Below are positions 53,334-62,984 of a stretch of 64,000 nucleotides of DNA, in pieces. The stretch is from Allocoleopsis franciscana PCC 7113 (GTDB taxonomy: Bacteria > Cyanobacteriota > Cyanobacteriia > Cyanobacteriales > Coleofasciculaceae): contig NC_019738.1 in the NCBI RefSeq assembly GCF_000317515.1, positions 533,501-597,500 of the forward strand, read 5' to 3'. Each line of letters begins with the position of its first letter. Positions within the stretch are counted from its first letter, which is position 1. The translations under genes and the position numbers were made by a program. The notes under the pieces are model-generated. The model worked only from the letters and a program-made list of their open reading frames with translations. It had not been told where the DNA came from and made no database searches.

Positions 53334-54113
53334 ATGGCTAGTCTTTTACAGTGTATTGAATGTGGCGGAACCGTTAGTTCTAAAGCTTCCCGTTGTCCCC
53401 GTTGCTCAACCAAGTATCCCTTGGGGGTTAAGTGTACAGTTTGTTGTAAATTATTCAAGCGCTCAGAAGCCCTTAAATTTGTTAGAGATTATGGCGAAAC
53501 TAGGCAACCAACTATTGTTCGTTTTTTTCATCATGCTTGTTATAAGCAAGTTAGCCAAGTCCGAATTGGAAGGTCAAGAACAAGTTGCCCCGTCTGCAAA
53601 CATGGGATTGAATTTGATACAAGCAATTCTGTTAATTGTCCTAACTGTGGACATCATATTTTGACAAAGTTAGAAAAACCTTCATTTGCACCTTGCTGTT
53701 ATTGCGATTTCCCATTAAACACAAGATTAGAGGTGGCTATCAAAGAAGTACCTCGTCAATTTTTAGACGGCTGGATTACAGAAACCCTATATGCTCATAA
53801 GATTTGTTACACACCAGAGAGGCAAGAGGAAGAGAAACGCCAGCAGAAGAAGGAACAAATTAATCAAATTATTAATAAAAAGAGACAAACAAAAAATTTT
53901 CGTCTAAGACAATCCCAAAATAATCAGGAAGCCCTAGCTGTATCAATCATTTTAGGCATTGTAATGGGCATCCTTGTTGGGAGTTCAGGAGGCGTTATAT
54001 TACATTACATTCTGGGATTTGGTTCTACCTGGAAAAGTGCAGCTTTGTGGGGATTTTGTAGTGTTTCTCTTTTAACTATCGTTACTGTTTGGATTGCTCG
54101 CTTATTCGATTAA
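53334..54113 (+). CDS. Zinc-ribbon protein with C-terminal membrane spans
   Basis: 259 residues from the ATG at 53334; a TTG at 53304 is an alternative. The first 60 residues hold paired cysteines, CIECGGTVSSKASRCPRCS and VKCTVCCKLF. A second set follows at about 85-115 (SCPVCKHGIEF, CPNCGHHI) and a third, CCYCDFPL, so up to three zinc ribbons. A basic helical part precedes two spans near the end (AVSIILGIVMGILVGSSGGV and LWGFCSVSLLTIVTVWIARL). No family is recognised. It is 86 bases after the previous gene and may belong to the same transcription unit. Confidence 0.7.
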   Translation: MASLLQCIECGGTVSSKASRCPRCSTKYPLGVKCTVCCKLFKRSEALKFVRDYGETRQPTIVRFFHHACYKQVSQVRIGRSRTSCPVCKHGIEFDTSNSVNCPNCGHHILTKLEKPSFAPCCYCDFPLNTRLEVAIKEVPRQFLDGWITETLYAHKICYTPERQEEEKRQQKKEQINQIINKKRQTKNFRLRQSQNNQEALAVSIILGIVMGILVGSSGGVILHYILGFGSTWKSAALWGFCSVSLLTIVTVWIARLFD

Positions 54114-54170
54114 TTTTAAAATTTTGGTTCTTGACGTCGTTAGGAATCTATCTGTAATCGATTCTATATT

Positions 54171-54320
54171 ATACCAATTTCATAAAATAGTGCAACATTT
54201 AGAAGATCCCCCTCGCATCCCCCTTAACAAGGGGGACTTTAAACCCTCCATTTGTTCCCCCCTTAATAAGGGGGGCTAGGGGGGATCTCGATCTGTAGCA
54301 GCATTAAATGAAACTGCTAT
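54171..54320. mobile_element. MITE-like element with 27-bp imperfect terminal repeats
   Basis: The ends ATACCAATTTCATAAAATAG... (54171-54197) and the reverse complement of 54294-54320 agree at 20 of 27 positions. The interior contains the well-known cyanobacterial CCCCCTTAA...TTAAGGGGG-type hairpins (near 54210-54232 and 54257-54277). It is about 150 bp with no ORF, in the 395-base gap after the zinc-ribbon gene. Confidence 0.6.
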
Positions 54321-54431
54321 TACTCCTAACTCTCTCGGCATTCTCTGTGCCTATGTGATTTATTAAAACTTCTCACAAATCAAATAGGATTACTATATAG
54401 GGGTTCTCCATCGGATGGAATACAGCAATAA

Positions 54432-54459
54432 TTTAGGGGCACGAATGCCGTGCCCTAAA
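54432..54459. repeat. TTTAGGGGCACG hairpin repeat
   Basis: TTTAGGGGCACG (54432-54443) pairs with CGTGCCCTAAA (54449-54459) with one bulged G. The TAGGGGCACG...CGTGCCC form is a dispersed cyanobacterial hairpin. It may also end the minus-strand HEAT-repeat transcript, whose stop is 50 bases away. Confidence 0.55.
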
Positions 54460-54508
54460 CCTATAATACACAGAACTGAGAATTGCTATAAAAACGGCTT
54501 ACGGTAAT

Positions 54509-55843
54509 CTAACGCTTGAGTATTCTTGAAGGCATTTTAGTTGGTTTAGTTCCTTGATTGATGGGATAAAACTTAAATTTATTGAGTGCCGTACTGGCTA
54601 ATTTCACTACATTGGGGTTGGCATCTCGTAATGCCTGTTTGAGATAGGGTATCACGGATTCATTCTTGATTTTTCCTAAAGCTTCAACAGCAGATTGACG
54701 CACGGACGGTTCTGGAGAGCGACTTAATTTTCCTAATAGATGGATTGCTCTTGAAACTTCTGATTTCTGGCTTTGGGTAGCTGCAATATTGCCTAAGGTT
54801 GATGCAACTAATTCTCGGATACGGCTATCGGAATGACTAACGTACTCAGTGAGTTGGGGAATATAAGCCACTTGATTTGATTTCCCCATTGCTATTACTT
54901 TTTCAGTGATATCTTCCGTTTTTTTGCTGGTAGTAGGGTTGACACTTTGAGCTGTATTTTCAGCATCTGTTGGAGGAGTAATCACAGCAATAATTTCTTT
55001 TAGCGCTTGATCGATTTCCTGTTGGATTTCCTGATTGGATTGGGCGCGAATCTCATCTTCAAGTTCAATATTCTCTGAAGAAATACTAAAAGGAGAGGTT
55101 TCGATGGGGGTTGGTTGTGTTTCCTGGATGGACAACTCGACAATCTCTGGTTCTGGCTCAAAAACCGCTGAAGAGATACTTTCAACATCAGTTTCGATTG
55201 GGGTCTGTTGCGTTTCCTCACTCCAAGGATCTGAAATTTCTTGTCCTAGTTCAAAATTTGCTGAAGAAGTACTAACAGAAGGAATTTCTAGGGGAGTGGG
55301 TTGTATTTCCGGAGTCAATGGCGCTACGACCTCTTGTTCTAGAGGCTCATCCCCTTGTAAATTATTAACAAAAGAGGTTTCTACGGATTGGATTTCCGGA
55401 ATAATCGGCTCTACAACAGGTAGATCTAAATTATCTTCTGAATCAATCAGAGTATTTTCTGTAGATTTTTCTAAGGGTTGATTTTCATCGTTTTCTTTTA
55501 ATGAATCAATTGTATCTTGTAGTTGAGCCTGGTATACTTCTTCTAATTCATCAATTTTTTGGATTCTCTGAGTTTGGTTATTTTCTGGCAAAGAGTTAAT
55601 TGTTGCCTGTAGACGAGCCTCAAACCGTTGCTTTAATTCGTCAGTAGCCTGTTTTAACTGCACCTGATAGTTGACTTGCATAGACTCGATGATTTCTAGA
55701 ATTCGAGACTCATGCCTATCTTCTAATTCTTCAAATCTTTTGCGAAACCGTTGTTTCTGCTTTTCAATTTTTTCTTGCAGGAACCAGTAGGTTAAGCCGA
55801 CTCCGACTAATGCCAGAATTGACAGTATTAGAGATGCTTCCAT
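54509..55843 (-). CDS. Membrane-anchored coiled-coil protein with HEAT repeats
   Basis: 444 residues from the ATG at 55843, which has GGAGC 6 bases upstream. A longer frame from 55975 lacks such a site. One membrane span at about 4-22 (SLILSILALVGVGLTYWFL) is followed by a charged coiled coil to about 115 (QRFRKRFEELEDRHESRILE). Next comes a long acidic linker with repeated ETQPTPIE-like units. About 100 residues at the end form HEAT/PBS-lyase-type repeats (IRELVASTLGNIAATQSQ, VRQSAVEALGKIKNESVIPY, NVVKLASTALNKF). It is likely a scaffold facing the cytoplasm. The gene follows the GTPase gene on the same strand after 157 bases. Confidence 0.85.
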   Translation of the reverse strand: MEASLILSILALVGVGLTYWFLQEKIEKQKQRFRKRFEELEDRHESRILEIIESMQVNYQVQLKQATDELKQRFEARLQATINSLPENNQTQRIQKIDELEEVYQAQLQDTIDSLKENDENQPLEKSTENTLIDSEDNLDLPVVEPIIPEIQSVETSFVNNLQGDEPLEQEVVAPLTPEIQPTPLEIPSVSTSSANFELGQEISDPWSEETQQTPIETDVESISSAVFEPEPEIVELSIQETQPTPIETSPFSISSENIELEDEIRAQSNQEIQQEIDQALKEIIAVITPPTDAENTAQSVNPTTSKKTEDITEKVIAMGKSNQVAYIPQLTEYVSHSDSRIRELVASTLGNIAATQSQKSEVSRAIHLLGKLSRSPEPSVRQSAVEALGKIKNESVIPYLKQALRDANPNVVKLASTALNKFKFYPINQGTKPTKMPSRILKR

Positions 55844-56000
55844 AAATAGCTCCTGAGTATAGCGATTCTTAAGTGATATATATCTTACGACATGCGATCG
55901 CTTTGACTCAAAATTTTGTATTTCCCAACTGACTTCATCAATCAGTTGAATCAGATTAGACTGGAGTTGTGACAAGATAAACTCAGGACTAGACTTCCCA

Positions 56001-57464
56001 TCAACGAGTTTTCATCTTCCATCGCTGTCCATCGAGTTTCGCTTCTAATTCCTCTTTAATACGATTGAGAATCGAGGTTTCATCTAGGGAGGAGAGAATG
56101 CGACTTACCACGGCTTTTGGCCCATCTGGCCCCCAAGATGCCCCGTTTGCCAAATAAGTCTTAGTCACTTGTCCGATCGCATACGAAGAAACACCAGCAA
56201 CCCCGGCTTGAGTTAGTGCCACCGAAACATAAGGTGCTAAGGAAATTCCCCCCGTTGCCGGTGCTGAAAGACCGAGTAAACTTTTGAGAGAACCGAGTCC
56301 TAGACTCACCAATAGTTCGCTAGCCCCAATCCCTCCCATGCCAAGCGCAATTTTTTGCAATAATCCTAAAGCTCCCTGCTGAGTCATGGAAATGCCGTAC
56401 AGGCGAGATAAGGTTAAAATCATCACCACATCAACAATGGTGGCAGTGAGGACATCTACAACCGTTAAGGGGTTAAGTGCGATCGCAACGGCCTTGGTTA
56501 TCGTTGCTTTCCAGATAATCTGATTGGCACTCTCCTCCCGAATCGCCATTTTCCGATTAACCACCCGTTCATTAACCTCATCGGCATAAAGCATCGAGTT
56601 GAGGGCTACCAGCGATTTACCTTCCCGGTGCAAAATCTCCAGAATTTTCAGCTTCAACTCATCGACTTGCGGTTTTCCCGGACGCCGTTGCACGTTCATA
56701 CTACCATCGGTACGTCGCACCGCTTGAGCAACCAAGGGGGACGCGGCAACCATGACAATTTCTTCAGGGGAGAGCAATTGCTTCACTCGCTCATCCCGAA
56801 TTTTGCGATAAATTTCCTGTCGATCCGCTTCGGGATATTGGTCAATTTTGTTAAACACCAGCAACATCGGTTTGCCAACATTCCGCAGTTGGGAGAGGGC
56901 GTCAAATTCCACCTTCGTCATGTCACCGGCGATCATAAAGAGAATCAAGTCTACCTGTCTAGCAACCTGATGCGCCAACGCTTCACGGGTTTCACCGTCT
57001 ACTTCGTCAATTCCTGGCGTGTCAATTAGCTGAACTTGGGAATTACCGATACTACTTGGTAAGGCAACTCGCAGAATGTCTTGACCATTATCCCCCACCG
57101 CTTCCTGACTCAATTGCCAGTTCGCCGTATGACTGCTGCGGGTAACGCCATGCAAAGCCCCTGTCTCAAATACGGGTGTACCCAATAAGGCATTGAGTAC
57201 AGATGATTTCCCCCGTCCCACCATGCCAAAGGCGGCAATCTGGATGCATGAATCCTCTAATTTGTCAAGCCATGTAGTTAAGCCCTCAAGTTCTAACTCT
57301 AAACCCGCTTGTTCTCGTGGGGTCAAGTCGAGATGACTCACAATATCTCGAAGTGCGTCTTGTGCTTGTTTGTAGTTGAGTTCTTCCTGAATTTCTTCAA
57401 AGCTGGCGATCGCACTGTCGAATTCGTCGGTATCCATGGTATGTGAAGAATCAGGTTCAGGCAT
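56001..57464 (-). CDS. Era/YcjF-like GTPase with DUF697 domain
   Basis: 487 residues from the ATG at 57464; a TTG at 57524 would add 20 residues. The GTPase core has GMVGRGKSSVLNALLG (G1), QLIDTPGIDEVDG (G3) and LVFNKIDQYP (G4). The C-terminal 180 residues match DUF697, with hydrophobic helices AVAIALNPLTVVDVLTATIV and GISLAPYVSVALTQAGVAGV that insert in or lie on the membrane. Such proteins are conserved in cyanobacteria and chloroplasts. The role is unknown; membrane remodelling or stress is a guess. Confidence 0.9.
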   Translation of the reverse strand: MPEPDSSHTMDTDEFDSAIASFEEIQEELNYKQAQDALRDIVSHLDLTPREQAGLELELEGLTTWLDKLEDSCIQIAAFGMVGRGKSSVLNALLGTPVFETGALHGVTRSSHTANWQLSQEAVGDNGQDILRVALPSSIGNSQVQLIDTPGIDEVDGETREALAHQVARQVDLILFMIAGDMTKVEFDALSQLRNVGKPMLLVFNKIDQYPEADRQEIYRKIRDERVKQLLSPEEIVMVAASPLVAQAVRRTDGSMNVQRRPGKPQVDELKLKILEILHREGKSLVALNSMLYADEVNERVVNRKMAIREESANQIIWKATITKAVAIALNPLTVVDVLTATIVDVVMILTLSRLYGISMTQQGALGLLQKIALGMGGIGASELLVSLGLGSLKSLLGLSAPATGGISLAPYVSVALTQAGVAGVSSYAIGQVTKTYLANGASWGPDGPKAVVSRILSSLDETSILNRIKEELEAKLDGQRWKMKTR

Positions 57465-57654
57465 CGAGTGGCTCAAAATCAAACCTCTGACAACGAGTCG
57501 CAAGGAGTAGCTAAACCGTTGCAACTACTAGTGACGGCTAATTCTATGCTAAAGGTTGAATTTCTAGCCTGCTCCACAAACTCTATCAATTTATTCATTT
57601 TGTGGATAGATATCTTTCCTGTCTTTGCGACCTCTAAAACTCAGCCCACTCCAT

Positions 57655-57682
57655 AAAAAATCCCCCACCCGAAGGTAGGGGA
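57655..57682 (-). terminator. Terminator of the psaAB operon
   Basis: On the minus strand TCCCCTACC (57674-57682) pairs with GGTGGGGGA (57661-57669) around TTCG, with one G-U pair, then six T (57655-57660). It is a textbook intrinsic terminator 43 bases after psaB. Confidence 0.9.
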
Positions 57683-57724
57683 CTTAATTTAATTACCTAC
57701 AAAGCTAAGATTCAGCCAACTTCA

Positions 57725-59953
57725 TCAGCCAAACTTACCAGCCGTCGAGGCAATCACAAACGCTGCGTAGGTGAGGATATAGCCAACCGTGAAGTGAGCT
57801 AAACCAACCACACGACCTTGAACGATAGACAGAGCAACGGGCTTGTCCTTCCAGCGAATCAAGTTCGCCAGAGGAGTGCGCTCGTGCGCCCAAACCAGAG
57901 TTTCAATCAACTCTTGCCAATATCCACGCCAGCTAATCAGGAACATGAAGCCGGTTGCCCAAACCAGGTGTCCGAAGAGGAACATCCAAGACCAGACCGC
58001 CAGGTTGTTCATACCGTAGGGGTTGTACCCGTTAATTAGCTGAGCGGAGTACAGCCAGAGGTAATCGCGCAGCCAGCCCATGAGATAAGTTGAAGACTCA
58101 TTAAACTGAGCTACGTTGCCTTGCCAAACACCTAGATGCTTCCAGTGCCAGTAGAAGGTCACCCAACCAATGGTATTGAGCATCCAGAACATGGCGAGGT
58201 AGAAGGAATCCCAAGCCGAGATGTCGCAGGTGCCGCCACGGCCGGGGCCGTCGCAAGGGAAAGCATAGCCGAAGTCTTTCTTGTCCGGCATGAGCTTAGA
58301 ACCACGGGCATCCAACGCACCTTTGACCAGAATCAGGGTGGTGGTGTGCAGACCCAGTGCGATCGCATGGTGAACCAGGAAATCGCCAGGGCCAATTGTT
58401 AAGAACAGAGAGTTGGTGCCGCTGTTGATGGCATCCAGCCAGCCCGGTAACCAGACATTGCCATAGTTTGGCCATGCAGTGGTCGCGATGCTATCAGGAT
58501 TGGACAACAGCAAGTCCATGCCGTACAGGGCTTTACCATGAGCGGCTTGGATGAACTGAGCAAACACCGGTTCAATCAGGATTTGCTTCTCAGGGGTTCC
58601 GAAAGCGACCACGGTATCGTTGTGGACGTACAGACCCAGAGTGTGGAAACCCAAGAACAGTGAAACCCAGCTCAAGTGAGAGATGATGGCTTCTTTGTGC
58701 CGTAGAACCCGATCCAAGACATTCCCTTTATTTAATTCAGGGTCATAGTCTCGTACCAGGAAAATCGCGCCGTGGGCAAACGCTCCCACCATGATGAAGC
58801 CAGCAATGTACTGGTGGTGGGTGTAGAGCGCCGCTTGGGTGGTGAAGTCCTTAGCCATGAAGGCATAAGGCGGGATCGAATACATGTGCTGCGCCACCAA
58901 GGAGGTGATGACACCCAGCGCTGCCAGAGCAAATGCTAGCTGGAAGTGCAAGGAGTTGTTCATCGTGTCATACAACCCTTGGTGAGGCAGGTTGAATTGA
59001 CCTTCACTCTTGCCACCCACCAAACCAGCCTTGGAGTTGAGCATCTCTTTGATGCTGTGACCAATGCCGAAGTTGGTGCGGTACATGTGACCGGCCACGA
59101 TGAAGATCACAGCGATCGCCAAGTGGTGATGCGCCATGTCAGTCAGCCACAGGGACTCGGTCTGGGGATGGAAACCACCCAAGAACGTCAGAATGGCTGT
59201 CCCTGCTCCTTGAGCCGTGCCAAATACATGACCCGTTGTATCAGGGTTCTGGGCATAAACGCCCCAGTTTCCGGTGAAAAACGGAGCCAAGCCTGCTGGG
59301 TGTGGCCTAACCGATAGGAAATTATCCCAACCCACGTGCTGTCCACGAGATTCGGGGATAGCAACGTGAATCAAGTGACCAGCCCAAGCCAGAGAACTAA
59401 CACCAAACAGACCTGCTAGGTGATGGTTCAGGCGAGACTCAGCACTCTTGAACCAGGATAAGCTCGGACGGAACTTGGGCTGTAAGTGCAGCCAACCTGC
59501 GAACAGGAAGATTGCCGATAGTATCAACAGGAATATTGCACCTTGATACAAGTCGCCGTTCGTCCGAATTCCTTGGGTGTACCACCAGTAGTAAACACCG
59601 GAGTAGGAAATATCAACTGGGTTAGCCGCACCCGCTTGGGTGAAGGCTTCTACAGCAGGTGCGCCGAATTGAGGGTCCCAAATCGCGTGGGCGATGGGAC
59701 GGATATTGAGCGGATCTTTAATCCACTGTTCAAAGTTACCTTGCCAGGCGACGTGGAACAGGAGGCCAGAAGTCCACAAGAAAATGATTGCAATGTGACC
59801 GAAGTGAGAAGCAAAAATCTTTTGGTAAAGATTTTCCTCCGTCATGCCATCATGGCTTTCAAAGTCGTGAGCCGTAGCAATCCCGTACCAGATTCGACGT
59901 GTTGTCGGATCTTGAGCGAGGTCCTGGCTAAATTTAGGAAATTTTGTTGCCAT
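57725..59953 (-). CDS. psaB: Photosystem I P700 chlorophyll a apoprotein A2
   Basis: 742 residues, the normal PsaB length. It forms the PSI core with PsaA, carrying P700, the A0/A1 acceptors and half of the FX iron-sulfur cluster. The start [20 protein letters not shown] and the FX loop [20 protein letters not shown] with its two cysteines are diagnostic. Eleven membrane spans with chlorophyll-ligand histidines are evident, as in [20 protein letters not shown]. It is the second gene of the psaA-psaB operon, 171 bases after psaA, and ends at a strong terminator. Confidence 0.99.
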   Translation of the reverse strand: MATKFPKFSQDLAQDPTTRRIWYGIATAHDFESHDGMTEENLYQKIFASHFGHIAIIFLWTSGLLFHVAWQGNFEQWIKDPLNIRPIAHAIWDPQFGAPAVEAFTQAGAANPVDISYSGVYYWWYTQGIRTNGDLYQGAIFLLILSAIFLFAGWLHLQPKFRPSLSWFKSAESRLNHHLAGLFGVSSLAWAGHLIHVAIPESRGQHVGWDNFLSVRPHPAGLAPFFTGNWGVYAQNPDTTGHVFGTAQGAGTAILTFLGGFHPQTESLWLTDMAHHHLAIAVIFIVAGHMYRTNFGIGHSIKEMLNSKAGLVGGKSEGQFNLPHQGLYDTMNNSLHFQLAFALAALGVITSLVAQHMYSIPPYAFMAKDFTTQAALYTHHQYIAGFIMVGAFAHGAIFLVRDYDPELNKGNVLDRVLRHKEAIISHLSWVSLFLGFHTLGLYVHNDTVVAFGTPEKQILIEPVFAQFIQAAHGKALYGMDLLLSNPDSIATTAWPNYGNVWLPGWLDAINSGTNSLFLTIGPGDFLVHHAIALGLHTTTLILVKGALDARGSKLMPDKKDFGYAFPCDGPGRGGTCDISAWDSFYLAMFWMLNTIGWVTFYWHWKHLGVWQGNVAQFNESSTYLMGWLRDYLWLYSAQLINGYNPYGMNNLAVWSWMFLFGHLVWATGFMFLISWRGYWQELIETLVWAHERTPLANLIRWKDKPVALSIVQGRVVGLAHFTVGYILTYAAFVIASTAGKFG

Positions 59954-60028
59954 CTGTCTTAGGAAATCCTCCTCGCTGACATATGAGGCTTATGCAATGG
60001 TGCTGCTCATTTTCTGTCTGAGCGACCC

Positions 60029-60093
60029 CCTGGAACAACAGTTCCAGGTCTTAAAAGGGTCTCGACAGGCGGGACACAAAAAGAGCGTGTCCC
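60029..60093 (-). promoter_or_regulatory. Two hairpins in the psaA-psaB intergenic region
   Basis: CCTGGAAC (60029-60036) pairs with GTTCCAGG (60041-60048), and GGGACAC (60071-60077) with GTGTCCC (60087-60093). They lie between psaA and psaB and may stabilise processed psaA or psaB transcripts. They lack T-tracts, so full termination is unlikely. Confidence 0.55.
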
Positions 60094-60124
60094 ACTTTAA
60101 ATTTGGTATCGATTCAAAGAAACG

Positions 60125-62380
60125 TTATCCAATTGCGATAATTCGCGCTAGGAAGAACGCCCATGTAGTGACGATTCCTCCCAGGAGGTAGTGAGCTACC
60201 CCTACAGCTCGTCCCTGAATGATGCTCAGAGCGCGAGGCTGAATTGATGGGGCAACTTTTAATTTATTATGCGCCCAAACAATGGATTCGATCAGTTCTT
60301 GCCAGTAGCCGCGACCACTGAACAGGAACATCAAACTGAAAGCCCAAACAAAGTGAGCGCCCAGGAACAGCAGACCGTAGGCGGAAAGAGCTGTGCCGTA
60401 GGACGTGATCACCTGAGAAGCTTGAGCCCACAAGAAGTCACGTAACCAACCATTAATCGTGATCGCACTGGTTGCAAAGTTGCCGCCCGCTAGGTGAGAC
60501 ACTGTGCCATCCGGTGCTACCGTACCCCAAACATCGGATTGCATCTTCCAGCTAAAGTGGAAAATCACAACCGAGATGCAGTTGTACATCCAGAACAGAC
60601 CCAGGAAGACGTGATCCCAACCAGATACCTGGCAGGTACCGCCACGACCCGGTCCGTCGCAGGGGAAGCGGAAGCCCAAGTTAGCCTTGTCTGGAATCAG
60701 ACGGGAACTACGAGCAAAGAGTACGCCTTTGAGCAGAATCAGCACAGTGACGTGGATGGTGAATGCATGGATGTGGTGAACCATAAAGTCCGCCGTACCC
60801 AGCGCAATCGGCATCATCGCCACTTTTCCACCAACCGCCACAATTCCGCCGCCAAAGGCATAACTAACGGGTTCTAGGGCGTTGGGAGCGGTGTTTCCAG
60901 GAGCCAAGGCATGAATGTTCTGAACCCACTGAGCAAAAACAGGCTGTAGCTGAATTGCTGTATCCGAGAACATATCTTGAGGACGACCAAAAGCCCGCAT
61001 CGTGTCGTTATGAACGTACAGACCAAAGCTATGGAAGCCTAGGAAAATACACACCCAGTTCAGGTGAGAGATGATCGCTTCCCGGTGACGGATCACCCGA
61101 TCCAGTAGGTTATTTTGGTTAACCACTGGGTCGTAATCCCGCACCATGTAAATAGCGCCATGAGCGGCACCACCCACAATACAGAATGCGCCAATCCACA
61201 TATGGTGGGTAAAGATGGAGAGCTGCGTGGCGTAGTCCGTTGCCAAGTATGGATACGGTGGCATCGAGTACATGTGATGCGCCACGATGATGGTCAGCGA
61301 ACCCAGCATCGCCAGGTTAATGGCTAGTTGAGCGTGCCAAGAAGTGGTTAGGACTTCGTAGAGACCTTTGTGACCTTCTCCAGTGAGTGGGCCTTTATGA
61401 TTCTCTAGAATTTCCTTCATGCTGTGACCAATGCCCCAGTTAGTCCGGTACATGTGGCCAGCAACGATGAATAGTACAGCGAGCGCCAAGTGATGGTGTG
61501 CTGTATCTGACAACCACAAGCCACCTGTCACTGGGTTCAAACCCCCCTTGAAGGTGAGGAAGTCAGCATATTCACCCCAGTTCAAGGTGAAGAAGGGAGT
61601 CAATCCCTTGGCAAAGCTGGGATACAGCTGAGCCATTTTGCTGCTATCTAAGATGAACTCGTGAGGCAGAGGAATGTCTCCTGGAGCCACACCAGCATCC
61701 AACAGCTTGTTAATCGGCAGAGAAACGTGGATTTGGTGACCCGCCCAACCCAGACAGCCACAACCCAGCAAACCAGCTAGGTGGTGATTCATCATGGATT
61801 CGACATTTTGGAACCATTCCAGCTTCGGAGCTTTCTTGTGGTAGTGGAACCAACCAGCAAATAGCATCAGGGCAGCCATGACGAGACCGCCAATCGCCGT
61901 GACATAAAGCTGGTAGCTGTTGGTGAACCCGGCAGCACGCCAAATTTGGAAGAATCCAGAGGTGATTTGAATGCCGTGGAAGCCTCCACCGACGTCACCG
62001 TTTAAAATACCTTGACCCACAATAGGCCAAACCACTTGAGCACTTGGCTTGATGTGGAGCGGATCGCTCAACCAAGCTTCGTAGTTGGAAAAACGAGCGC
62101 CATGGAAGTACATGCCGCTTAGCCATACAAAGATGACAGCCAAGTGACCGAAGTGGGCGCTGAAAATTTTCCGAGATACGTCTTCTAAGTCACTAGTATG
62201 ACTATCGAAATCGTGAGCGTTAGCGTGGAGGTTCCAAATCCAAGTTGTGGTTTTTGGACCTCTAGCGAGGGTGCGATCAAAATGACCTGGTTTACCCCAT
62301 CTCTCGAAAGAAGTAGGTACCGGATCTTTATCGACTACAACCCTTGCTTTCGCCTCTCGCTCAGGAGGGCTAATTGTCAT
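60125..62380 (-). CDS. psaA: Photosystem I P700 chlorophyll a apoprotein A1
   Basis: 751 residues from the ATG at 62380, preceded by GGAG at 7 bases. The frame stays open to 62575 but the extra 65 residues are not PsaA-like, so this start is firm. [20 protein letters not shown] is the standard N-terminus. The FX loop [20 protein letters not shown] holds the cluster cysteines. Eleven spans with axial histidines match, as in [20 protein letters not shown]. It forms the PSI heterodimer with PsaB and binds P700 and the acceptor chain. Confidence 0.99.
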   Translation of the reverse strand: MTISPPEREAKARVVVDKDPVPTSFERWGKPGHFDRTLARGPKTTTWIWNLHANAHDFDSHTSDLEDVSRKIFSAHFGHLAVIFVWLSGMYFHGARFSNYEAWLSDPLHIKPSAQVVWPIVGQGILNGDVGGGFHGIQITSGFFQIWRAAGFTNSYQLYVTAIGGLVMAALMLFAGWFHYHKKAPKLEWFQNVESMMNHHLAGLLGCGCLGWAGHQIHVSLPINKLLDAGVAPGDIPLPHEFILDSSKMAQLYPSFAKGLTPFFTLNWGEYADFLTFKGGLNPVTGGLWLSDTAHHHLALAVLFIVAGHMYRTNWGIGHSMKEILENHKGPLTGEGHKGLYEVLTTSWHAQLAINLAMLGSLTIIVAHHMYSMPPYPYLATDYATQLSIFTHHMWIGAFCIVGGAAHGAIYMVRDYDPVVNQNNLLDRVIRHREAIISHLNWVCIFLGFHSFGLYVHNDTMRAFGRPQDMFSDTAIQLQPVFAQWVQNIHALAPGNTAPNALEPVSYAFGGGIVAVGGKVAMMPIALGTADFMVHHIHAFTIHVTVLILLKGVLFARSSRLIPDKANLGFRFPCDGPGRGGTCQVSGWDHVFLGLFWMYNCISVVIFHFSWKMQSDVWGTVAPDGTVSHLAGGNFATSAITINGWLRDFLWAQASQVITSYGTALSAYGLLFLGAHFVWAFSLMFLFSGRGYWQELIESIVWAHNKLKVAPSIQPRALSIIQGRAVGVAHYLLGGIVTTWAFFLARIIAIG

Positions 62381-62984
62381 GAGGAATCTCCTCTCTAGAC
62401 AAGGAACGAGAAAAACCCCACAGGGGGATTGGGATGTGTATAAGCGAGGAAAGCACTTGGATGTTATGGCGGCTTTCCTGGGAAACCAGATCTCCGCTTG
62501 AAGTAGTTCCAGAGGAAGACCTTCTGTAGTTGATGATAGGACTGCCTCTGCAAAGTCTTCGGAAGCGCTTAACAATAATTCAAACTCTTAGCAAATCAAG
62601 AGCCACTTAGGCTTTTAATGCAAAAGTATATGGAAAAAAGTCAAGAGTAGTTGACCTAAAATTTACAAAACGCAATATTCCTAGCGATGAGTCTCACAAT
62701 TCAAAGTCATAGCGTGTCAAACCGAGTCCCTCATTGCGTTTTCCCAATCCCCCTGCCTTGACAAATAAGATTCAGCCTGCATTTCATTGCAAAATTAAAT
62801 CACCTTAATCGAAAGAATCTATCTTCCTGTACAGGTTGCTCAAGGTTCTATCACCTAACGCAGGGCTTAACTAAATCCGACCCAAATTCATCAAGGAATA
62901 AAACCTGATTTCGCCCTAGTGCGCCTATGGACAGCTTCGGTTAAGATGGATTGCCGGTGGCAAGTGGCAAAAGGAGGTTGTGTA
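62381..62984. promoter_or_regulatory. psaA leader and divergent promoter region
   Basis: 604 bases between psaA and the divergent lipoprotein gene. On the minus strand TTGACT with CATTAA or TATACT near 62620-62650 could be psaA promoter elements, which would imply a long 5' leader of about 230 bases. TTTACAAAA near 62665 resembles one half of a high-light (HLR1/RpaB) box, but the second half is not clear. The psaA site is the GGAG at 62388-62391. No gene was seen. Confidence 0.4.

Noticed and set aside
62381-62575. 65-residue N-terminal extension of psaA
   Set aside because: Not PsaA-like. The ATG at 62380 has a good ribosome site and starts exactly at the conserved PsaA N-terminus.
62600-62700. 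HLR1 (RpaB) high-light box upstream of psaA
   Set aside because: Only one TTTACA-like half is visible; the second half with correct spacing is not clear.
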